In this document: positions 21,128 to 33,186 of the stretch, in pieces
How the letters are laid out: each line of letters begins with the position of its first letter
Numbering within the stretch: the first letter of the stretch is position 1
Origin: Phaeoceros laevis
Taxonomy: Eukaryota > Anthocerotophyta > Anthocerotopsida > Notothyladales
Assembly: GCA_049999765.1 (NCBI GenBank)
Contig: JBNGIQ010009386.1
Coordinates: 33,525 to 94,865 of the forward strand
Reading direction: 5' to 3'
Length of the DNA stretch: 61,341 nucleotides
The notes under the pieces: generated by a model
Database searches by the model: none
What the model saw: the letters and a program-made list of their open reading frames with translations, nothing else
What the model was told of the DNA's origin: nothing
Program-made: the position numbers and the translations under genes

Positions 21128-22775
21128 GTAGGCAGGCACCGTGTGTAGACGACAAGAAACGACACCCCTGTACAGCCGCTAGCAATTTTTTGTCCTGTCG
21201 GCATTCTCGAGAGAGAGATTCCAATTGGACTGCTGAACTTCTGCACCCGCTGCCACTTGCTGGATTCGTCTACTTTTTTGCAACTTTTGCTACGCACAGA
21301 ATTGACTTGTCCCTTCCAACATTCAGTTCTGTGATCTGTAATCTCTGGAGGGAGAAGGATGTGGGTCCACTCCACCGTTGGCTGGTTTTTCTCCCTGGGA
21401 TCGTCTGCTCACAATGGGCCGAGTGCCCAAAAGCTGTTATACCAGAGACGCGAGAGTCCACAAATTCCTGCTTTGGACCTACTAGATGCAAAGCAATTTG
21501 GGTACCCTCAAATGACATCCTTATCACAGATGTTTGGTCAATTGACCCATATAGTAAAGTCTCTCCACTTCATCCCAGAGTCCATCTTCGCAGATGGGGC
21601 CCTAATCCTTTGTCTCCAAGACTACAACAACGTTGAAAACGAGATGATGATTAGCTCCTTGCTTCTGACCTAGCATCCCACACTTCTGGAAAAGCGGATG
21701 CGCGCTCAATGTGGCCATGTGAGAAACTCCGTGGTAGACGCATGCAATCTGCGGCAGCCTGGATGACAAAACGAGTGTTGGACACGTTGGCGAGTAGAAA
21801 TTTGGTCAACAAGAGGCGCTACCCCGAACCAATGGATCTCTTTCAAAGGCTGCAGGAGGAGGGCATATATGCATGGAATCGACTTAGGCCGCATTCGAGC
21901 TTAGTTATGAATAGTGACACGGTTCATTCTCTGGCAGCACCCGGTTGGAACATACTACACATTAGGAGTCTTCGGAATGCACGTGAAAGCTTTCTCTATA
22001 TTGTCACATGGTAACATAAAGTGCAGCTATGTTGACAGGATGCATTCAGCATGCTTTTAGTGATGGATCTGTTTCGGCATCCGGAGCTGTTTCTGCAAAT
22101 TCAACAGGAAGGGATGATGCATGTAGCTGGTGGATGCTCGCAGGGTCTTTAGACGCGAATCCCAGAAAAGATTCTGTTTCCTGGAAAACAATATATCTGC
22201 TTATATGCCCAACAGCGGTCAGGAGAAGGTGCTATCCCAAATGCAGCTGGAGCCTCTGCAGCCAAAGCATGCATGACTGCTTTGGACAATGGCAAGATGG
22301 TTCATGAGCATCTACTGAAAAATTGCTTTCTGCAATATTCTGAGTGACATGTATGCAAACTGCGGGAGACTGGTGGATACACAACGTTGTTAAGGTTCCT
22401 GTGCACTCTGACTCTCTCTTTTTGCTGGGGGCCTGCAAAACACACGGCGATGTAATACTGGGAAGGAGTTCATATGAGGATGTAATGGGATTAAATCAAT
22501 AGGTGCCCACCTTATGTTCCCATAGCAGATACCTATAATGTAGCTCTCAGGGCAGATTCAAAGACGAATAGGAATCTGGGCATACGTGGATGGAACTACA
22601 AAATGAGGTGCACACTTTCGTAGTCAAGGATGACAGACACCCTGAGGTGAAGGGTCTATGAGTGCAGCACAGAGAATTTGAGCAGAGTTAAATCCCAAGC
22701 AAACCCCTGCCAATTGTGGAAAGACGAGAATCTACCTGTTCCATCAACATTCCATTTTCTTGCATGTGCTTGACG
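21128..22775. other. Region between two convergent small HSP genes
   Basis: About 1.6 kb with no intact gene. Its centre (about 21800-22420) holds recognisable but broken PPR text, given separately. The rest should include the 3' UTRs of both HSP20 genes. Confidence 0.45.
21800..22420 (+). pseudogene. Decayed PPR-repeat fragment
   Basis: Shifting frames on the plus strand read like PLS-type PPR repeats: EPMDLFQRLQEEGIY at about 21830, DSVSWKTI at about 22170, a YAQQRSGEGA piece, KACMTALDNGKMVHEHLLKN at about 22260-22320, and SDMYANCGRLVD at about 22342. At least three frame changes and in-frame stops separate them, so no protein can be made. It has no neighbouring intact PPR gene; the closest relatives in this window are the fragments at 54-58.5 kb. 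Confidence 0.65.
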
Positions 22776-23490
22776 TCATGGAGAAGGTGGATTGATGATC
22801 TCTGGGGGAGATGGCGGAGGGGGCGAGGGCGGAGGGGGAGGAGGTGGTGCTTGTGCGGGTTCGCCATTCACCGGTTTTTTGTCCTCCCTCCTCTCCTCGG
22901 GCTCACAAGGTCTGCTCAGAAGTGTGTAACTGCCAACCTTGATGTCTTGGTACCAGGGCTTGTGCGGGTCAGGAGGGGCAGCCTTGGGCACCAATACGGT
23001 CAAAACTCCGTCCTGGCAGGATGCAGCTATCAAAGTGTTGTCAATGGCATCCGGGAGGGTAAATTTCCGGAAAAACCTGCCAACTTTGCGCTCTTTCTGA
23101 ATGTACTTCGACTCGGGCCTCTCCCTCAACTCGTCCCTTGTGCGTTCCCCACTTAAGATCAACACTCTGTCATTCTCAATCCGCACCTGTTGCCCAGAAA
23201 CCCAAATGCGCAAACAGTAGACATCCAGCTAAGAAGTCAGCAGCTCCAATTGGCGGCTAACAGGAGAAGAAGCCAAGCTATCTTACGCAGCAGTCCTTTG
23301 GTTTAAGCCCAGGAACATCTGCGACAATCATGAAGCAGTCTGGATCCTCCCTGATGTCGACTTCGGTGTTGTGTCGTGGTGTAGGAGGCGGGTGTCGTGG
23401 TGTTAGAGGCCGGCCAGACATCTCCGCTGGGCTTAAAGCTCCACCTTCAAGAAGACAGTTTCTCAGTCTACACTGCCTTGATTTCAACAT
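22776..23490 (-). CDS. HSP20-type small heat-shock protein with proline-rich C-terminal tail
   Basis: Two exons, 23287-23490 and 22776-23186, joined at a phase 0 intron; about 204 residues from ATG 23490 (an alternative start is ATG 23421, MSGRPLTPRH). The alpha-crystallin domain is present: DIREDPDCFMIVADVPGLKP, then VRIENDRVLILSGERTRDEL, GRFFRKFTLPDAID and DGVLTVLVPKAAPP. The family normally ends soon after an IxI/V motif. Here about 55 further residues follow, rich in Glu/Arg and then a run of prolines with serines. The N-terminal arm is short and also Pro-rich. Likely a divergent paralogue of the class II HSP 1.6 kb away; its tail suggests different oligomerisation or partners. Confidence 0.85.
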
Positions 23491-23832
23491 TTCCGCAACT
23501 CATTTCGGAGGCGGCAAAGAAATTTGCCTGGATCAGGAGTATTGATTTGCTCATCGTGGGGGGACACGTAGTTTACAACAGAAATGTTGCTGCTGGACTA
23601 TCTGTTCTTGTCCTCGGACCAGGACTTGTCCGCCAGTTATGACACGGAAACCACCACAGAATATACGTGTTCCAACTTACAAGATTACCTAACGATTTTT
23701 GCCTATGTTTGAGCTTTGAACCGATCCAGTAGACCTTACATACTTAGGAATGCTAGAGGACGAGGAAGGAGCATGCACGGTAGAATCCAACACCAAGATT
23801 CTGCAATGTGACAGTGAAGGAACCCGGGAAGC
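23491..23832. other. Spacer between HSP20 (-) start and SFR2 (-) stop
   Basis: About 340 bp containing the promoter of the minus-strand HSP20 and the 3' UTR of SFR2. No further feature is visible. Confidence 0.4.
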
Positions 23833-26551
23833 TTAGAGCTCGTTGGTGCCCGCAACTTCAGGGACGGGTAGAAGCGCTTGTAGTCTTCTTGCAAGGAGCG
23901 ACCATGCCAACTTGGCCGTGTTCCTGCAGTACCCATGGTAATCTGGTGAAGTGTGGAAGCCGAACCGCCAATCTTTGTCGGAGAAAGGTCGCAGAATTGG
24001 GCTGTCCCTGCTTTCTGGCGCATATGTCGAAGCCAAGGAGTCAGTTGAGGTCCCGGAAACAACCGTCAGTATGTTCGTGCCTCTCAGATTAAAGTAATGC
24101 TTACCAACTCCTGCAATGTTTAGGTTGTCGTAGAACCGGCAAAACGGTCTTAATCCACCATCGTTTCTGGCCTTCTGCAGTGTGCCCCATTGTTCATCCC
24201 TTTGAGATTGTAGAATGACCCCAGTCTTGGCGATCTACCACAAACAAATCCAGGGCACCGTCAACATCCCAGTTGGGGAATGGTCCATGGTATTTGATTC
24301 TCTCATACAAAACCTTTCATGCCAATCTTAAATGGATCACCTGCTGGAAGAGATAGTATGAAGGTCTCGGGATACGTTGCAAGTTGTTTGCACGGTCCAC
24401 AGCAACCAAACCAAATTTTGGGCAGTAACCATCAATCCACTCCCAGTTGTCAGATAAGGTCCAGAATATATAACCATCAACGGGCACACCCTGCAAGAGA
24501 CGAGTTCAGTAGTGGAATAAATTATTGCTGCACCTTGCATAGACTAGCGGGCCTCTTATTGCTACAGTAGGAAAAAGACGACAGTGTGGACGAACAAACT
24601 TCTTGTCTATACCTGCTTCCTGGCTTCCGACACAGCAAGAAGATGCTCGATCAAAAAAGGCCTCCTTAGGAGATCCCTTGAGTCTCCGACTCCATTCTCA
24701 GTGACAATGAATCGCAAATTAGGCTGGCGCTTTCTATACCGTTCATGAAATGAGGTCAGGACCTTGAATAAACCATTCGGATAGACCCCACGACCAGCCT
24801 CACTGTATTCTTCATCCTCAGCAACCATCAATCCAGCAAATGAAGTAACCTCCTGCAAGCAGAACACATCGTACAGTGAGTACATAGATCCATACTACCC
24901 ACTCGATATCTAAGTAGCCAGCTCTCAACATGTTACCCGAGAGATCAGGAGTACTAATGCTTTATAGTACTGGGGCAGGGTGCAAACCCGTCCATAATAG
25001 TTGATCCCGAGGAAGTCCAGCTTGGATTGAATACGGTCGATCCACGAATAGGCGAGAAAGTATTCCAATAAAATTGCACCTGGAGTCTCCACGATTCCAT
25101 ACGACCTTACCAGCGCTCCAAAATGTGCCACTCCAACCGGAGCTGCTGCATTCCTGTAGGGATACAAGGATATCATTCTATGCACTCCTGGGCATCTATG
25201 TCCCGTAAACAAAGATCAAAGTGTACTGCCCGAAGTCTAACCGACCCTGATAACAAATCTTGTCTCACCCTTCATGTAGGATCTCATATGCAGCAAAATG
25301 CGCTTCAGTGATAGCACCCATCGCTTTTGAATAGGCCCCAAATGGAGCCATACAAAGTGCAATGGAGGCAAGTGATGGTCGAAAGCCAGGAGGAAAAGAT
25401 CCCGCACAGTGGGTAAGGATCACAAAAATATTTGGTTCATTGAAGGTGACCCAGTACTCTACGTACTCACCAAATTGTTCCTTCGCCAACCTAGAAGAGG
25501 TAACAGTCATTGTCAGGCGCAAGGTGTAGAAGCACAAAGTTTCAATATCCCCAATCTGACCACGCAAACACAATCTGCATGTGCAGTAGTAGCTGCAATA
25601 CTGACTTGGCAAAAGAGGTGAAGTAGGTCACAGTTCGACTGTCAGTCCATCCACCATACGCGTTGGCCCATTTAGGCAGGGCGAAGTGAAACAGCGTCAA
25701 CATGACCCGCATCCCATGTGCACGAACACGCTTAAGAATATGCCGATAATGTTCAACGGCTTCCCAATTCACCTGCCACAATGTAATCCATCAGCACTTG
25801 ACATTTTGCTCGAGTCCGGTGAGATGGCACAATGCGTTGGGAGTTGCGGAATACCAGTAGAGGCTACCTGATCGGTCCCGTTTCCAGGCTCTGCCGTCAC
25901 AATGCGGCCCCAGTCAATGCTCAAGCGAAACAATTGTGCACCCGACTCCCCAGCCAATTGAAGATCAACATCAGGTTCACTCCAGAATCTTAGACGTTCT
26001 TCTGCAAAAGCGATGCCCTTCCATGATCTAACCTGCACAATATGAATTCGACCGGGTGTAGCATTACGGTCTACACTCAGCTGGCTAAAGAAGCGACAGT
26101 TCTACATCTGCGAGACCACTGACCTTGCCGGAATCCCCCCTCGCAAGCTCAATCCAGGAATCGTTCAATTTGTCTTCCACCTGTGCCGCAGATGTTGCCA
26201 ATCCGAAGAAAAATCCGCCATTTGCGTTGGCGTAGCCTTCTGCGGGCAAAACGGACAGTCAGATAAAAGCACAAGTGTCCTACTCCCTACAGTTGAAGAA
26301 ATTTCGACGCAATGCAAGTTGCCCCAATGGTGTGTACTTGATTGTGATGCAGCCTTGTCGGAGTCGTAGAAAGTTGCCAGGATATCATTTGGAGAGCCTC
26401 GAGTCTGCTCCGGAATTCGCGGTTCTTGTTGTACGAAAACTAGCAAGATGCAAAAGCCAATATACAAGGCTAGCAAAAGGACCAGTGTTGTCAGCACAGA
26501 GAAGATTTTTCCTAGCGGTCCAGAGCTTTGATCCGACTTCGGAAGCGTCAT
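23833..26551 (-). CDS. SFR2: Galactolipid:galactolipid galactosyltransferase SFR2 (GH1 family)
   Basis: Nine exons splice in frame: 26338-26551, 26124-26239, 25868-26032, 25606-25772, 25269-25490, 24988-25153, 24613-24852, 24341-24490 and 23833-24234; 613 residues, matching about 622 in Arabidopsis. An N-terminal membrane anchor (residues about 15-40) is followed by GGFFFGLATSAAQVEDKLND, GAQLFRLSIDWGRI, AVEHYRHILKRVRAHGMRVM, the acid/base motif TFNEPNIF, LDFLGINYYGR, the nucleophile motif IVTENGVGDS, YIFWTLSDNWEWIDGYCPKF and the SFR2-specific C-terminal RPFSDKDWRFG. Despite its beta-glucosidase fold, SFR2 moves galactose between MGDG molecules in the outer chloroplast envelope. This makes oligogalactolipids and diacylglycerol that stabilise membranes in freezing or drought. 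All key residues are present. Confidence 0.96.
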
Positions 26552-27479
26552 GATCCAGCTGCAGCAGTTGCAGGCAAAATCCCGGAGAGGATCCGGGGTC
26601 CTTAAACCCTAAGCCGGTGACCTACTGTCACGCCTGACATCGCTCCGGAAACGTATTAGACAGTCGGCGGCCAGCTTGTCCTACCAGAGCCTCGCAGCAG
26701 AAATCGGAACTGCGTTCAAATAGAAAGAAAGCGGGGGTGGGGGAAGGGAAGAAGAAGAAGCCTATTCATTATTGTGATTGAAGGGTACTTGCGACATGTG
26801 ATGACCTCAGTCACCTGACAGGCCACGAAAATACACAAAAATAATTCAGCTGGAGGAGGAAGGGGGGATTTAGCTACAGTGAGGCTGGATCCTCCTGAGC
26901 CGCACTTGCAATTGCAAACGACGCCATTGATGCAATTCAAAGTCTAACGAAAATACATCTGCGAATCGAGGATGGATAGCAGTACAACCCTCCATCGCTT
27001 CTAATGCGCCAAGTTCAGTTTGGTTGGAGTAGCAGCCATAAACTTCACTCAAAGGTTAGTTTGACGGAGTCAATGATATTCGATTATCACAAGTCGGTGC
27101 ACGGTGCGGAAAATATCGACCTTCGGGAAAGTGCGGGCAAGTACACTGTCTGTGGCAATGTCGGCCGCCCACTTGTCCTCCTCACAGACACCTTTGCAAG
27201 CATTGGAGCCCAGCATATTCTGTCAGAAACTGCGCAAAACAATGGTAGCCGCAGATGTTACATTTATCCAGGGTGGACTGTACATGTTTTCAGCATCTGA
27301 CACAGAAACTGGGTCCAAAAGATGGCGTTTCTTGGAATCACTTGAGCCACGGATGTAGCGTGTCACGGAAGGTACTGGCACTTCCCAGATTCACAAATCG
27401 TGACCCGGACTAGACTAAGAATGTATTCTAGTGAAGACGCTGAACATGTGAGCTCCATGTCCGGACAAGCCACGCCCAC
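26552..27479. other. Spacer between SFR2 (-) start and ALDH22 (-) stop
   Basis: About 930 bp holding the SFR2 promoter and the ALDH22 3' UTR. ORFs are short and no domain, repeat or RNA gene is seen. Confidence 0.4.
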
Positions 27480-30400
27480 TCATGCCTTCTTCTTTGCGCC
27501 AGGTGCGCCAGGACCTCGCGAGAAGAATATCCTGACGAGTTCAAATAAGCCTTGTAGCTTGGCCAGAAAGGTGAGCCCGTAAAAGAATTTTACCAAAGCC
27601 TGCTGAAACTCGAACGCATTTTCTGCTACTGGATACTGCACAGGAGGTACGGAGAAGCTAGCTTATCATCTGGGTGAAAGCACTTCCACATGTGGGACAT
27701 ACAACTTGGATTGACTTGAAAACCAGAGTGCTGCTTAAACAGACCCAGTACCTGGATGAGTTTTGGTATAACTGTCTTGACAAATGGAATCCGGTCTTCA
27801 GCAAATGATCTGACATTACAGCAACCTCGGAGACCCTCGACGCCGGCTACTCTATCGATTCCACTCTCCTTGAATCCTCCAAACGGGAGGGCCTGCAAAA
27901 TCAGTTCAGTCCAGATCAGTATCCGTCTACCACTTGAGTTTGCTGCCCAGTACAACTTGCTCACGGAGATACCTGACACATGTACGAGGCCATGAAGTCA
28001 TTGATTGCAACCATTCCGCATGACATCTGTGAAGCTATCCTCCGGGCTCGTTCTTGGTCTGCTGAAAAGACAGAGCCGCCCAGTCCAAATTTGCAATCAT
28101 TTTCCAGCTCAATTGCCTCCTCATCACTACTGAAGGGCATGATAGAGATGATGGGACCAAAGACCTGCGAACCAAAGCAGCCTTCGCAGTTTAGCTGCTT
28201 CCTTCTCTTGATGATTTTCATCTGGAAGATTCTAGCCACTCCTACAAGAGGTACAGAAGGTGGGCCTACCTCGTCCTGCATAATCTGCATTGAGTGGTTC
28301 ACATCCACCAATACTGTAGGAAGATAGAACTGGCCAACATGGCCGCTCCCGACCAATCCCTTCACGAACTTCCCGCACGCTGCAATCTTTGCACCTTTGC
28401 TAACGGCGTCCTGGACTAAACTTTCCAGCTTTTCTGCATGCCCAGGCATGCAGATTGCCCCCATGTCAACCTGTTCTCCTATAGGGGGCCCCTGAAACAA
28501 AAAATATCAATTTCTCATAGTCCTTCAGCTGCACACAACTTCAGAGAGAATTTGGTAGAAAAAGAATAAGAAACCAGACGCACCACTCGAACTGATTCCA
28601 CAATTTGGCATATCTCATGGACGAATGATTTATAAATGTCACAATGAACATAGAAACGCTCAGCATTGGCACAATTTTGGCCACTTGATTGCAGTGCACC
28701 TCTCACCGCAATTGGCACCACCTGCATAGTGCACAGTATTATTACAAAAATGCACCTAGTCATCCTCAGGCACTGATAGATTGGCAAAACTCAAAGTCAC
28801 ACCTGGGAAAGGTCTGCATCTTCGCAAACGATAAAAGCATCTTTGCCTCCCAACTCCAGGACAACCGGTGTCAGTGACTTTGCAGCGGTTGCCATTACCT
28901 GCAGGTGAGTCATTAAAAGTCGGATCAGAAACCTGCTTACCATCAGCAACGCCCTGCCCTTCGGTAAGTGTCACAAGCAGATACAATCTGGTTCAAGTTG
29001 AGTAAAACCTTCTTCCCAACGGCAGTAGACCCCACAAAAATCACTTTGTCTACTGACGATACAAGTGCTTCTCCTGTTTCACCAAAGCTGGGCAATTGCC
29101 AGAGATGCAGGACACCATTACACTATGAAGCGGAACGTAAGCAAGTCGACCATGGAGTATGCCTTAGACTGTAACAGGCGAACTGAGCTTCTGGAACGTA
29201 CCCAGATATCACATGGACAAGGTCCACAGGCGCCCCAGCAGCTGAAAGGGCAGCTTCAATAATCCGCATATAGAATACCCCTGACCAGCTTGCGTGCTCT
29301 GAGACCTTTTGCCGGTGAGCTCAAAATTAGCAAAATATGTCCATCCACTTTGAGTGGTTGGTGGAACTTATGTCCAACTGCAACAAGTAATCATGCAAAA
29401 AGAATCTGACGTTTTTTCTTTCTAGCTCACTCCAGGAAAACTAGACTACGCTAGGAGAATTTGCAGCAGACGTGTATGGGTACCTTGATAACGATGCCAT
29501 TGCCTGCAAATACAGCCGCCAACATGGGGTTGAAAATGTTATGGAAAGGATAGTTCCATGGGACAATTGCTCCAATCACACCAAGAGGATGGTACTCAAC
29601 CCTTGCTGACTTGTGTAGCATCATTTTCCCACTAGACCTGTAAACCATGGAGCATGTTTGGAACTTCAGAGGCCATCTCTACACTCAGCTGCATCTTATC
29701 CACACATAGGAACGTCATAGTGCAAGCCAAAAATGATGCCAGAATAGAGACAGGTACCTGTATTCAGGCTTGAGCCAGCGCTCACCCTCCTTGAGGAGCC
29801 AACCAATTTTCTCACACGTAATTATGATTTCGCCTAGAGCAGCATCGACCATAGTCTTTCCAGAGTCTCGTGCTGACACTCTGTTATGATTTACCAAATC
29901 AACGAAGAATGTCAGCATTGGCTCTCACAAAGAAAATGCCAACAGAGCACTCCTAGTCCTGGCACAGAAGCTATCAAGAAACTACTCCAAGCAACAACGG
30001 ATGGCTTGGTGGAAGGACATACTGACATATCAGCTCCTGATGACCAAGAATGTACTTCAATAAAATCCGTAAGAAATCACGGCGTTGTTCAAATGAGCTC
30101 CCAGCCCACACTTTCTGAGCCTTTCGGGCTTCGAGTACACGACTTTTAACCTGAAAGAATAGGAGGTGAGATATACACCACTATTTGGTGAAGGTGAGCC
30201 AGAAAACTCCAACTGGACTGGAAACAACAACATACCTCCTCAGTAGTGAGAGCAGGTACATGTCCGAGAAAGTCCAACGTTGCTGGATCAAAGCAGCGTA
30301 CAGTGGCTCCCTGTGAAATCCAATATTCCACAAATAATTATCCACTTACGTCCGAGATAGTCTATTTTGATGACACACTCTTCGGCGAACATCCACCCGT

Positions 30401-30752
30401 TTGATAAGGCGCAATTACGTAGGAAAGACTTACAATGATATTACTTTTGTCACCACGCAACCTCCTCCTGGCCACAACTGGATGTGGCAGAAAATGAAAC
30501 AAGGTCAGGATCCAGATAGGAAAAACAGACCAGCATTGTGCCTAAAGATATGCCATCTCAAACAGTTCCTGAGCCTTCGTGAGGACAAGCATGCTGGTCC
30601 AAACATCCATCTCTTGCTATCTTTCTAGTCTGATACGTACTGTCAGAAGCATCCACTTCTATATCCGGAACTGCATGGGGCATCAGGGCACGCAGAAGCC
30701 AAAGCGCGCCCAAGAAAACACCCAGAACCGGAAGCAACCACCACAGCGCCAT
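27480..30752 (-). CDS. ALDH22A1: Aldehyde dehydrogenase family 22 member (ALDH22A1)
   Basis: Fourteen exons keep frame: 30641-30752, 30434-30477, 30236-30310, 30023-30150, 29758-29880, 29484-29637, 29202-29305, 29009-29087, 28803-28898, 28584-28721, 28270-28491, 27973-28164, 27752-27892 and 27480-27635; 587 residues against about 596 in Arabidopsis. An N-terminal membrane segment (residues about 2-25) precedes PDIEVDASD. Catalytic features follow: [30 protein letters not shown], the general base in [11 protein letters not shown], the nucleophile cysteine in [14 protein letters not shown], and [10 protein letters not shown]. The C-terminus ([20 protein letters not shown]) is typical of ALDH22. 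This plant-specific NAD(P)-dependent family is membrane-associated in the secretory pathway and linked to stress tolerance; its substrate is not settled. ATG 30797 is a possible alternative start. Exon 2 (44 nt) is the least certain. Confidence 0.95.
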
Positions 30753-31352
30753 AGCTGCCCCGGCCAGGGCTCGGGGCAAGCCAGCAAGGAGTGTCATACT
30801 CCGACCCTCTCAGAGAGTTGTGGCGAGGACCCTCCGGCTGGAAAAGAACGCACACCGATCGTCGTAAGCTTTTGCCAGCAATGCCCCGCTCACCTTTTCT
30901 AAAGCGCATGTTCTATGTCAGCTGACATTCAGGCTCAACATGGCATCTCAGTTGTGACGCCGTTCAAAATGATATTGCCTACCACCCATGTGCCGGAGCC
31001 GATATGCCATTAACGACAAACCTGTGGGAATAAGTAAGTACCAGTTTAACAAGTGTAAAAGTGACCAGTGCAAGGGCTTGCTCTGAGGCTGTTCTAATCC
31101 ATGTGACAATTAGTGCAACCAGCTGCTTATCCCCAGATCCTATCTACAAGGTTCACAAGGTGGGTTCACAAGGTGTGTTCACAAGGTTCTTCATCTCCTC
31201 TATGGTGAACCCGCCACATCTACCTCCAGTTTCACATGTGCCTTGCGGTAGAGAGTAAAACACATGAAACCATGTTGTGGGCCACTTTCCATGTGTGTAG
31301 ATCTTCATCTTCGTCAGAACCGCAGAACTTGCCGTGTCCTTTGTCCGACAAG
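30753..31352. other. Divergent promoter region of ALDH22 and a peroxidase
   Basis: About 600 bp between two outward-facing starts. A short GGTTCACAAGGTG-type repetition occurs near 31149-31190. No gene is visible. Confidence 0.45.
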
Positions 31353-32790
31353 ATGGAAAGACTTGCTGCTTCCGCTGCATTGATTGTGGTGATGTGTACA
31401 ATCTTGAGCTTGGAGAAGGCAGGAGGTCAGCTTGATGTCGACTTCTACGCTATTACATGCCCAAATGTTGATGAGATTGTCAGAAACACTGTCTCACGCT
31501 TAATGAAACAGTCCAATGTTGTTGCACCTTCAGCCTTGAGACTCTTCGTACACGACTGCCTCGTGCTCGTAAGTGCCATAGAGCTTTTAAAAATTAGCCT
31601 TGTTCAAATCGTACTAACCCATGACTCATGCATCTGCCTCTGTAGTGTTCAAATCGTACTAACCCATGACTCATGCATCTGCCTCCGTAGATCCCTCATG
31701 AATTTCCGCCTGTGCTCCTTTGCAGGGATGTGATGCATCCATTCTGATAGCTTCCACAGATAACAATATCGCTGAGAGAGATTTTGTGGACAACCAAAAC
31801 ATACCAGCCCAAGCTTTTTCAACTGTTTTCCTTGCCAAGGAACAAGTTGAAACCCATTGCCCAGGGACGGTGTCGTGTGCAGATATTCTAGCCATGGTTG
31901 CACGCGACGTGGTTTTCTTGGTAGGTACCGATTCTGAAGTCCACCTCATGTCAATTCTGCATTTGCGTGAATCGCTTCATTCTCCCTTTGACAGATGGGA
32001 GGTCCGACGTGGGAAGTTCCTAAAGGCAGAAGAGACGGCTTGATTTCTCGAGCGTCTCTGGTTGAAGGCCAAATTCCATCCTCGAACCTGAACATACAGC
32101 AACAGGCGGAAAAGTTTGCAAATTTGGGTCTTTCATTAGAAGACCTGGTTGTCCTTGCTGGTATGTCGCGTTGTGGAGTAAGTGCTTGAACCTGTCAAGG
32201 TTGAATGGTACTGCAAAGCCTCCTGCCTTCACCAATTGGAATCTGTGCACATGCAGGCGCCCATACTATTGGCTTCGCCCATTGTGATCAGGTGATGCCC
32301 CGGCTGTATAATTTCAACAACACCTACTACACTGACCCCAGCATGGATCTGTCCTTTGCTATGGAGCTTGAGGTATGAAAACATGCCGTTAGTCCCAATG
32401 TTCTTTGTTGAAGGTTGTTATCAAGCAAGCTCATGTAAGGCAAGGGAGTTTATGTGATTACATGAATCGATGCCACCTTGGCGCGGACAGGAGCTATGTC
32501 CGTTGATGCATGGAGATCCCGACAAAACTATTCCCTTCGATATCGATACCGCCTTCACCTTCGACAACAAATTCTACCTCAACTTACTGTCTGGCAGGGG
32601 GCTGCTGTTCTCGGATCAAGTGCTCTTTACCGACAACTCCACCAGGTCACTCGTCTTCACGCTGGCATCCTCTCAAGACATTTTCTTTCAAGCATTCGCA
32701 CTGTCAATGGCCAAACTCAGCAGTGTTGGTGTCAAAACTGGAGCTGATGGCGAATTGCGGCAAAACTGTTCTGTAGTGAACCATCCATAG
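31353..32790 (+). CDS. Class III secretory peroxidase with altered distal motif
   Basis: Five exons: 31353-31568, 31726-31920, 31995-32160, 32257-32372 and 32491-32790; 330 residues. A signal peptide (MERLAASAALIVVMCTILSL) is followed by QLDVDFYAITCPNVDEIVRN. The distal motif reads RLFVHDCLVLGCDASI where the family has FHDCFV: the catalytic His and Asp are kept, but the flanking Phe residues are Val and Leu. Then come [19 protein letters not shown], the proximal motif GAHTIGFAHC, and GRGLLFSDQVLF. Overall it resembles the Arabidopsis PRX16/PRX45 type. An extra intron after MELE splits the usual last exon. Likely a wall peroxidase; the pocket change may alter reactivity. Intron 1 contains a 45-bp tandem duplication that includes the acceptor-like end. 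Confidence 0.93.
31601..31690 (+). repeat. 45-bp tandem duplication inside a peroxidase intron
   Basis: Two adjacent 45-bp units, 31601-31645 and 31646-31690, each start TGTTCAAATCG and end in CTGTAG or CCGTAG. They differ at one base. Each ends in an AG that could serve as a splice acceptor, but the coding match continues only from the acceptor at 31725. Confidence 0.9.
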
Positions 32791-33186
32791 CTCCCACCCA
32801 TATTCTGGCAGGAGACCAGAGGATAGACACACTACAAATCGGATTTACATTGCCATCAATAATGCACTGTATTACAGTCCTCGGAACAAACAGATGTACA
32901 AACCTGAGACCAGCAAGAATACGATGGATGCTTTTCTACTGGGTAGTTGAAAAACGAGACACGTGTCAACAACAGAGGAACTTAATTTCGAACCATGTAA
33001 AAATTGATAGGTAGGCTTAGGATAGTCGGTTGACAGTTTGTGATTCCGTGATGGTACAACCCGTGCTGGCAAAAGAATGTCAGCTCGGGCAAAGTTCCAC
33101 TCTTCCAAAAAGAATTCCTGAGCAATGAGGGAATTTGCACCCACATAACTCAGAGGAGTTCAAAAAAAGAGGAAGCCCTGATGGTC
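32791..33186. other. Convergent 3' ends of peroxidase and eS24
   Basis: About 400 bp between two stop codons facing each other. It should contain both 3' UTRs; nothing else is recognised. Confidence 0.4.

Noticed and set aside
24105-24128. GTAAGC donor-like site inside the last SFR2 exon
   Set aside because: The only acceptor in range would make a 24-bp intron; reading through keeps frame and joins LNIAGVG to the known C-terminal motif, so no intron is there.
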